Origin: Triangularia verruculosa
Lineage: Eukaryota > Ascomycota > Sordariomycetes > Sordariales > Podosporaceae
Length of the DNA: 64,000 nucleotides
Direction of reading: 5' to 3'
Assembly: GCA_033296885.1 (NCBI GenBank)
Contig: MU863958.1
Coordinates: 62,001 to 126,000, forward strand
How positions within the stretch are numbered: position 1 is the stretch's first letter; each line of letters opens with the position of its first letter. A program made the translations under genes and the position numbers. The notes beneath the pieces are model-generated. The model was not told the DNA's origin. It worked only from the letters and a program-made list of their open reading frames with translations, and did no database searches. Shown in pieces: positions 56,658 to 64,000 of the stretch.

Positions 56658-57830
56658 CGACGACGTTTAGAAGTTTTTTTCGAAGTTAATAAAAGATTAA
56701 TAATTTAATTTATATAAGAAATTATTTATAATTTAAATATTATAATTTTATTTTAATTATAAACTATATTAATATAAAAATATTTTCTTATTAATTAATA
56801 AAGAAAATATTTAAATATAATATTACCGTTATGAAATTACTTTCCAGAATTATAAATAAACTCTTTATTAATAATAACGACGAAATTATAATTAATTTTT
56901 AAATTTTCGAAAAAACTTAAAATAATAATAATAATTTAAAAAAAAGTTATTTAATATATTTTAATAAAAAAGTTTCGGAAAAATAATATACTTTATCAGT
57001 TTTTTTATAACGATTTTAATAACAAGGATAAAGTCGTTTAAACTTAAGTTAATAAAGATAACAATAATTTATTTTATATTATAAAAAACAAAAAGAGATT
57101 ATCAGTAAATAATAGCGTCGATCTAAAAAGAAAAAAGCGGATTTTTTATTAAGAAGAGATTTTAAAAATTATAAGGTTTTTTATTAAATTTTTCGCCGGT
57201 AAAAATAATAATAAATAGTTTAAAAAAATAATAAAAATCTTTAATAAAAACTAGCTTTATGTAATCGACGAAGAAATCGCGGAAAGGGTTTAATAATAAT
57301 AAGAAAAATCGAAGTTAAAAGTAATAACGTTTTACTTTATTTATTTTCGCTTTCGATCTAATTACTGTAGTTAATTTAAAAATTATAAATATAAATAATA
57401 AAGTAAAAACTTAAAAGAAAATAATAATTTTACGGTTATTAATTAAGTAGGATATAATTTATAAATTTAATAATTTATTAATTTAATAAAGTTTACCGTT
57501 AAATTTTTAACTTTAAAAAGATTTTTAATTAAAAGATTTCTTTTTTTAATAACTTACCTTTATAATATATAAAAAAGTATTTTAATAGAAAAATTCGTAA
57601 ATTTTTAAACTTTTATATAATATTAAAATTATTCTAATATATTTTATTTTAACATTATAATATTAACGAATATAAAAGTTATAAGATTTATTTAAAAAAA
57701 AAAAGAATTTAATTTTAATTATAAGTCTTTTACGAATATATTTATTAAGAAAATCCGAATTTCTATAATTATTAATAAAATTACCTTTTACTTTTATATA
57801 TAGTTTAGTAATAATTATAATTAATAACGC
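56658..57830. other. AT-rich RIP-degraded DNA, middle part
   Basis: Continues the sequence interrupted at 51702. No intact frame longer than 61 codons. Scattered 'cgacg' islands suggest former coding DNA, but no domain is recognisable. 57826-57830 is the AACGC target duplication of the solo LTR. Confidence 0.65.
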
Positions 57831-58453
57831 TGTTAACGTATGGCACATAATAGGTGCCGGGTAAGACCCAGGTGTTGAAGAGCCGAGTAGGTCTTCTAAC
57901 TTCTTCCCTAGAGACCTACTCGGGAGACATGCTCCTCAGGCCAAGCCTAACCTTGGCACTATACTATTATAAGTCTAGCGTAACCTAAGACCTACCAAAG
58001 GGCTCGGCTCCCAAGGATTTGTCAGCTATCGAAGGGAATCGAAGCCCGTAGAACTAAGCTATACCCTCTATAGCTTAGTAGTCCCACAGGGCACCCTGCT
58101 ACCCTATAGGGGCCCAGTGCCCTGTAGAACCTGCTGGAAGACCAGTACACTTGTATAAGTAGACCTCTCCTCTCCTCTTAATCCTGTATGTAGTAAGCAA
58201 GCAAGCACAAGCAAGAGAATACAAGTCAATAATATACATACACTAAAAGCCTCTGTATTAGACTAAGTACAAGCACTCAAAGCCTCTGTACTGTGACGTC
58301 TTGCCCACTGTAATAACAGTGGCCTTGCTTCCTTCAGCACTGCTGTCGTACCCCCTTTCTTCCGCTTCCGCTACGCACTGCTACAAGCGCATAGTTCGCT
58401 GTAGCTCCCCTGTAGGCTCTGTATTACAGACCTATAGGGCAACGCAGCAAACA
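57831..58453. mobile_element. Solo LTR of a second retrotransposon family
   Basis: 623 bases with normal GC content, starting TGTTAACG and ending GCAAACA (TGTT...AACA ends), flanked by the exact five-base duplication AACGC at 57826-57830 and 58454-58458. No coding frame. Contains two diverged copies of 'cactmaaagcctctgta' at about 58231 and 58275. Unlike everything around it, it shows no RIP. It is most simply the remnant of LTR-LTR recombination. Superfamily not recognised. Confidence 0.85.
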
Positions 58454-59081
58454 AACGCAAAAGGGTTTAAAAATTATAATATTTTATTAATCTTTTTTTA
58501 TTTTACTTTTTATTAAAAATAAATAACTTTTAAATTCGGCCGGTATAGTATAAAAAGGTTTTATAATTTACCTATATTTTTTAAGCGATATTATCCCGGA
58601 TTTTAATTAATTTTCGTTTTTCGCTACTTTATAATTCTACTTTAATAAAAATTATTTTCCTTTTCTTCGATATACTCTTTTTCCTTTAATAATTTAATAT
58701 ATAAATTAAAATTCTTTTAAATATTATTAACGTTATTATATTTAAGTAAAAAGTTATATAAAACGGTAATAATATAAATAATATAAATCTATATAAGAAT
58801 TCAGAATTATCAATTAATATAATAAATTTTAATGGTTTATTTTAATTTCCCAATAACTTTTTTAATAAAAATCCTTAATTAATTATAATAAAAATTAAAA
58901 AATTCTTTATAATTTACCGGCTATAAATTTACTTTAATAACCTTTTAAAAATAATATCTTATATTTCGGTATAATATAAAAAGATATTTAATATAAAGAT
59001 ATGTAGTATTATTAAAACAAAACTTACCTTTGAATACTTTTAAATTATAGTAAAAAATATCTTAATATATTATACCGTTAT
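58454..59081. other. AT-rich RIP-degraded DNA, right part
   Basis: Resumes the ruined host sequence after the solo LTR, ending at the LTR of the plus-strand gypsy copy. Nothing recognisable. Confidence 0.65.
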
Positions 59082-59478
59082 TGTCACGAATATGATGTGG
59101 ATACCCGAGGAGAACAACCAATGGGAAAGAGGAGACACGGTAGCCAATCAAAGGAAAGGAGGATAGACCAATAGGAAGAGGATCATCCGGGACACGAGGA
59201 ATCATAAATAATTCCTGGGAATTATTATGATCCTCGGAAGTTAGCTATAATTCTCGAAGGATAGAATGATCCGGGTCTTGGCAATAGGTCTATATATACA
59301 GAGGAACTAGATAGCTTGTAGATAGTTCCGCAGTATATAATCACAGCTTATATTTACGGTATTTTGTGTTTATATTGAGACATCTTGTTATACACTGTTT
59401 AGCTGCACCGAACTAATTATTAGAAATTGCCTTTAACCGAATATCCCTTTCAGAGGTTCTATATAGGGGTTCGTTATA
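59082..59478 (+). repeat. 5' LTR of the plus-strand gypsy copy
   Basis: Begins TGTCACGAATATGATG, ends TTCGTTATA; about 397 bases, moderately RIP-mutated. The same internal leader (tatacttactttaactcta) follows it as in the minus-strand copy. Confidence 0.92.
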
Positions 59479-59569
59479 CGTTATATACTTACTTTAACTC
59501 TATTACGGATAAGTTAAAGGCTACTTTACCACTACTATAGCTAACCACAAGAACGTTTAGATAAGTAGC

Positions 59570-61700
59570 ATGCCCGCTACACCGTCCACTACAGGATAAA
59601 CCACTACACCGGAGATCACTACTCTCGAGCAGCTCATCGTACGTATTAAAGAACTCGAGGGCAAAACCCAGTAGGTAGAGGATCAGATCGTCGCGATTAA
59701 TTTTACCTCCAAATAGATGGCTAAATTCCCGGCGCCGGAGCGTTATAGTGGAAGAAAAGGGGAGCTTAGAGGGTTCCTAATCCAGCTTAAAACCTATTTT
59801 CGTTACTACCCAAATATATTTACTACCGAAGAGTCTAGGGTACTATTTACGGCTACTAGGCTTAAGGAGAAAGCACTCGCATGGTTCGAACCCATTTTAA
59901 ACGATTATTACGAGACCTAGGCCTCCGACCGTAAGGATATTACGGTCTAGTATTTCCGGAGCTACCGGGGGTTCGAAGCTAGACTTAAGAAAGTATTTAG
60001 AGAGTACGATAAAGGTAGGCGTATTTAGGAGAGGCTCGCAGGCCTGCGCTAAACGCGCTTAGTAGCCGACTACGCAGCTATATTCAAGATCGATAGCCTA
60101 CGTAGCGAGATTAACGACGAAGGGTTAATATAGCTTTTTTATAACGGTCTTAAAAAAAAAGTGAAAGATAAGTTGTATAAGGAGTCGAGGCCCGACACTA
60201 TCGACAAATACATCGCTATAGCCATATATATCGACGATAGGTAGTTTTAGCGTTGTAAAGAGAAGAAGGGCACTCGGGGTTACTATAGGACTTACCGTTT
60301 TAACAATAAAAGAAAGAGATAGTACCCGGGTATTAATTACTCCGGAACTACATACGCAGGGCCTATAAAAGTCGACGCGGTTTAACGATAGAGACCTTAG
60401 GGTTAGGACTAGGGTAAAGGTAACTTTAAGTATTTTAACTGTAGGAAGATAAGCTACTTTAAAAGAGACTATCGAATACTTAAGTAGCTCCGTTGGAAGG
60501 AAAGAAAAACGGCCGTAGTTACTAAGATAATACAGGTAATAGAGATCTCCGGTATAAAGTACTTTAACGAGGATTTTCGGAACTTAACGGACGATTATAC
60601 CAATAGCGACTATAAGTACGAACCTCAGGAAGGAGAATTAATAATCGACTTTAAAGGAAAAGACCGCATTATAAGATAAGAACTACCGGTTAAGGGAGTT
60701 ACAAGATTAGAGGAGAACACCGCTCCCGGACCCTCCGAGAAAACCCTACGGCGATTAAGGCAGTTTTTTACTATAAATACGATCCGTACTTTGGACCTAT
60801 ATTCGGGAGGGACCCGAAGCTAAGCGGAGGAACGAGTTTAAAGATTCGAGGAGAAGATAGAAGAGCTCCGGACTTAATAGGAAGTAATTAAATAATATTA
60901 TTACGACTTCGAAAGTAGGATGGCGTAAACTATAATTAATCGTTAATCGTTTATATAACTTTAGTAGGGAAATAAACGATGGATTATCCCTAAGATTAAG
61001 TTTAAGTAATACTGTAGAAGGCTACTATAGTTAGTTTACGGAGGGAGTAAATTTAAGTTTAGGGAACTAAAGTGGGAAAAGTATTAAGAAAGTAAAGAGA
61101 TTATTAATATAGGGCTCTTATAAATGCCCGGATAAGTACCTTATTATAAATAGTACGAACTATACGATGGAGATACGGCGCAATTACATCCTAGATACTT
61201 AGAGTATAGGAGGATGCCTTGGTTCTAGTGTATTATATATAGGTACGTTAAGTATTACTAGAGTAAGGCTCTCTAAGGATACTGGCTAGTACGGTAATTA
61301 GGAAGAAACGGAGATCTTAAGTCCGTTATAAAAACTATGGCTAGGTGGGAACGATAATAGGAAGAGTTAGACGATTATTTCCTATAGAAATAGGAAGACC
61401 TAGTTAAATTAAAGGAGGAACTCTAGGTTATATAGTTTATACCTAAGTATATAAGATACTGCCTTAAGTAAATAATTAGTTAGGGAAAAGATACCGCTAA
61501 TAAGGAAGAATACGAGTTAGCGTAGTGTAAGAGCCTAGATTATACGTTTTACTTATAAATAAAGGCTAAGAAATACTACGACGTTTAGGCCGAAGCCGAA
61601 GCTAGGGCTACGGTAAAGGGGCGGCGGATATATAATTGAAGGAGGATTCGATAAAGTATAAAAGACGAAAAATAGGAAGAAGCCTAACGATAATAATTAA
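59570..61700 (+). pseudogene. Broken gag and middle region of the gypsy copy
   Basis: ATG at 59570. The best-preserved piece is 59717-59920, containing 'FPAPERYSGRKGELRGFLIQ' and 'TRLKEKALAWFEPIL', a capsid-type domain. At 60431-60475 a retroviral-type zinc knuckle keeps its C-x2-C-x4-H-x4-C spacing, but three of the four ligands have become Tyr (reads Y..C....Y....Y), each by one transition. After it the same frame continues about 1.2 kb, Glu/Lys/Arg-rich with many TAG and TAA stops. That stretch is unassigned; matching sequence is present in the minus-strand element. Confidence 0.8.
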
Positions 61701-61914
61701 TTAATTTCGAACTATTAAATAGTTTAATAAAAGAGGACGCTCTAAAGGTATAATAATAATCGGGAAAAGGGCTACGGCCTTTCGCGGAGGCCGAAAACCT
61801 CTAAAGGACTATAAGCGAAGTATTAGCGAGGTCGCCGCTATATAGAAGAGGGGAATAAAAGATAAGAGATTATAAATAATAGTACGTTGGAAGGGTTTTT
61901 AAGTATAAGTATTT

Positions 61915-64000
61915 ATAGATAATAGAACCGAAGCGGACTTAATTTTATTAAGATTCGTATAATAAGCCCAGGTTCTATAAAGAGAGAAGGAGGAAAAGGT
62001 TATTATAAAAGAACCTTTCCCTACGTAATTAATAGGTAAAGAGATATTACTACTGGATATTATTATATTAGGAAAGATAATAAAGGTGATTTTCGATATT
62101 ATAGATATAGGGCTAGAGAAGGATATAATCCTAAGGTAGTTATAGTACGAGGACTATAACCTAGATATCGATTAAAAGGACAGTAGCTACCTACAACCGA
62201 AGGAATATCGGGAGTATCTAATTAACGATGGGAGATTAGGGGTACGGTAGGAGTAACGTACGAGATAAGTACCTTTTATGGTACTACCGTAAGAAATACG
62301 AGAAGTATTAGTATATTTAATCGATAAAGGTAGTAAAATCGAAGAAGTAAAGTTAATAGGAATAATTATATTAATAGAAATTACGGTAGTAATAAAGGAT
62401 AAATACGCCTATTATAATAATTTAAAAAAGGGCAATAAAAAAAAGGTATCGGTAGAATACTAGGGGTATCCGGTATTTACGGTAAAATACCTTTAAAGTT
62501 TATTAAAGAGGGGACTATAGGACTATAAAATTAAATTTAAAGAAGGAGCTAAACTTAAGCTTTTCTAGGTTTATTATATTAACGATAAGTAGAGTAAAGA
62601 GTTATAGAAATATTTAGACGAAAATATTAAAAGAGGATATATCAGAGTATCTATATCGCCGGTTAAATATCTTATTTTCTTCGTGCTGAAAAAGGATAGG
62701 AGTTTACGATTATATATAGATTATCGTTAGCTAAATTAGAAGACGGTAAAGAATAGTTACCTATTACTATTAATTTCGCAGTTATAAAGTTAACTATCAG
62801 GGGTATAATAGTTTATTAGACTTGATATATTAGTTAGATACGTATATATATAAATTAAGGAGGAAGATAAATAGAAGACGGCTTTTCGTATACCTTACGG
62901 GTACTTCGAGTATCTTATTATGCCGTTTGGGCTTATAAATATATTAGCGACTTTTTAGGCCCTCGTTAATTATACGATTCGCTAGTATCTCGATAAAATA
63001 ATAGTTTACTACTTCGACGATATTCTTATTTATTTATATACTCTAGAGGAATATAAGTAATATATTAAGGAGATCTTAAATATGCTATATAAAGTAGGAC
63101 TATTAATTAATAAAGATAAGAGCGAATTTTATATATAGGAGACGGTTTACCTAGGGTATCTGATCTTACCGGGAGAGGTGCGGATGGAGCTAAGGAAAAT
63201 TACGGTAGTTAAGGACTAGCTGAGACTATAAGTAAAGACAGCCGAACGATTAAAAACTAAGGTTCGAAAATTTCTAGGATTTACGAACTTCTATCGGATA
63301 TTTATACGGAACTATAGCGTTATAACGAAACTACTAAACGATTTAATTAAGAAGAACGCCGAATTTAAGTGGAAAAAAAAGTAAAAGGAGGCTTTTTAAG
63401 CTATTAAAAGCGCTATTATAGCGGATTTAATACTTAAGCTTCTTAACCTAAGCTAACCTTTTAAGGTCGAAATAAATACTTCCGACTATACTATCGGAGG
63501 GTAACTAGGATAACGAGATAAGGATGGGAAATTATATCCGGTAGTATTCTTTTCGAAGAAGTTAGAAAGACTACGTAAGAATTACCTTATCTACGATAAA
63601 GAGCTATTTACTATTATTAAGGCCTTCGAGGAATAGAGACTATACCTTAGCGGTACTAACTACGAGGTCTAAGTTTACACGGATCATAAGAACTTAAAAT
63701 ATTTCACTATTACTAAAGTCCTTAACGTACGGTAAAGTAGGTGGTTAGAATTCTTATCCGAGTTTAATTTTTAGATCCATTATAAAAAGGGATCCGAGAA
63801 TACGAAAGTAGACGCTTTAAGTAGAAGGGCGGACTATTACAAGGAGAAAGTAACAGAGGAGTTACCACCTTTATTATAGGAAATAATAAAAGGCATACTG
63901 AGATATCCACTCCAATAGTAGGCCGAGTATTGCATAGTATACCGAGAGGAATCCACTACCTATAAGTACTAAAGCAATATCGACGGTAATAATTAAGAAC
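61915..64000 (+). pseudogene. Broken pol (protease-like, reverse transcriptase, RNase H) of the gypsy copy
   Basis: Reverse-transcriptase blocks start near 62610 ('YLDENIKRGYIRVSISP', then 'LKKDRSLRLYIDYR'). The active site YFDD lies at 63010-63021 in 'VYYFDDILIYLY'. The thumb region 'FLGFTNFYRIFIRNYS' is near 63.27 kb. RNase H begins near 63478 with TSDYTIGG and ends with 'IHYKKGSENTKVDALSRRAD' near 63.83 kb. This order and these blocks are diagnostic of Ty3/gypsy. Stops interrupt every domain, so no functional enzyme is made. Confidence 0.9.

Larger units (their letters stand above)
59082..64000 (+). mobile_element. Second copy of the gypsy element, plus strand, cut by the window edge
   Basis: Starts with an LTR (59082-59478) of the same family as the minus-strand element, then gag, a long middle region, protease-like, reverse transcriptase and RNase H, reading rightward; integrase and the 3' LTR would lie beyond 64000. 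Stops are mostly TAG and TAA at former Gln and Trp codons. The gag frame (starting 59570) and pol frame (from before 61915) differ by one base, compatible with a programmed shift or an indel. Confidence 0.93.

Noticed and set aside
45000..64000. Giant cargo-carrying (Starship-type) element
   Set aside because: No tyrosine-recombinase captain or matching boundary repeats seen; the repeats present are explained by LTR elements.

Overview
This is filamentous-fungal nuclear DNA, most likely from a Sordariomycete (Sordariales-like). The genes have 45-140 bp introns with GT..AG ends and CTAAC-type branch sites. The gene set is fungal (a PAH1-like homeobox factor, an ABCC vacuolar transporter, Sec61, Pdr16). 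The right end is AT-rich and saturated with C-to-T/G-to-A changes typical of repeat-induced point mutation (RIP). No bacterial features are present.

Layout. About 1-44.9 kb is an ordinary gene-bearing chromosome arm: homeobox factor (3.3-5.2 kb), a 5-kb gene-free stretch upstream of it, an adaptin-binding p34/Irc6-type protein, a 1714-residue ABCC transporter, a kinase-fold protein that lost its catalytic residues, SEC61, MOD5-type tRNA isopentenyltransferase, a zinc-less MDR oxidoreductase, a PDR16-type Sec14 lipid-transfer protein, POL12 (DNA polymerase alpha B subunit), MFAP1 splicing factor, a small coiled-coil protein, ICln/methylosome subunit, a secreted histidine phosphatase, a membrane-anchored amidase, a decayed gene of a fungus-specific family, and a DHA2-type MFS transporter. 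These are mostly unrelated housekeeping genes and show no operon or biosynthetic cluster. Two gene pairs share divergent promoters (SEC61/MOD5 and PDR16/POL12). The POL12 promoter holds two perfect MluI cell-cycle boxes.

From about 45 to 50.6 kb the sequence is a graveyard. It holds an SNF2-helicase-like gene with weakened motifs, a RIP-mutated partial copy of it, two overlapping fragments of a zinc-cluster-type transcription-factor regulatory domain, a coiled-coil remnant broken by TAG codons, and several short tandem repeats.

From 50.6 kb to the end the DNA is a RIP-degraded AT-rich block. It contains one Ty3/gypsy element complete from LTR to LTR on the minus strand (51703-56652, target duplication ATATT, integrase end deleted). 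A clean solo LTR of a different family follows (57831-58453, target duplication AACGC). A second copy of the gypsy element lies on the plus strand from 59082 and runs off the window. The first element is mutated at one end only, with the low-coordinate LTR and about 270 bp next to it nearly clean. The solo LTR is also clean inside ruined DNA. Together these give a relative history: old repeat, RIP, gypsy insertions, RIP again, then the late solo LTR.

I did not find a convincing new biochemical system. The most informative observations are the asymmetric RIP, the nested transposon history, the cell-cycle boxes at POL12, and the broken gene copies. Gene models were spliced by eye; reading frames were checked across every junction listed.
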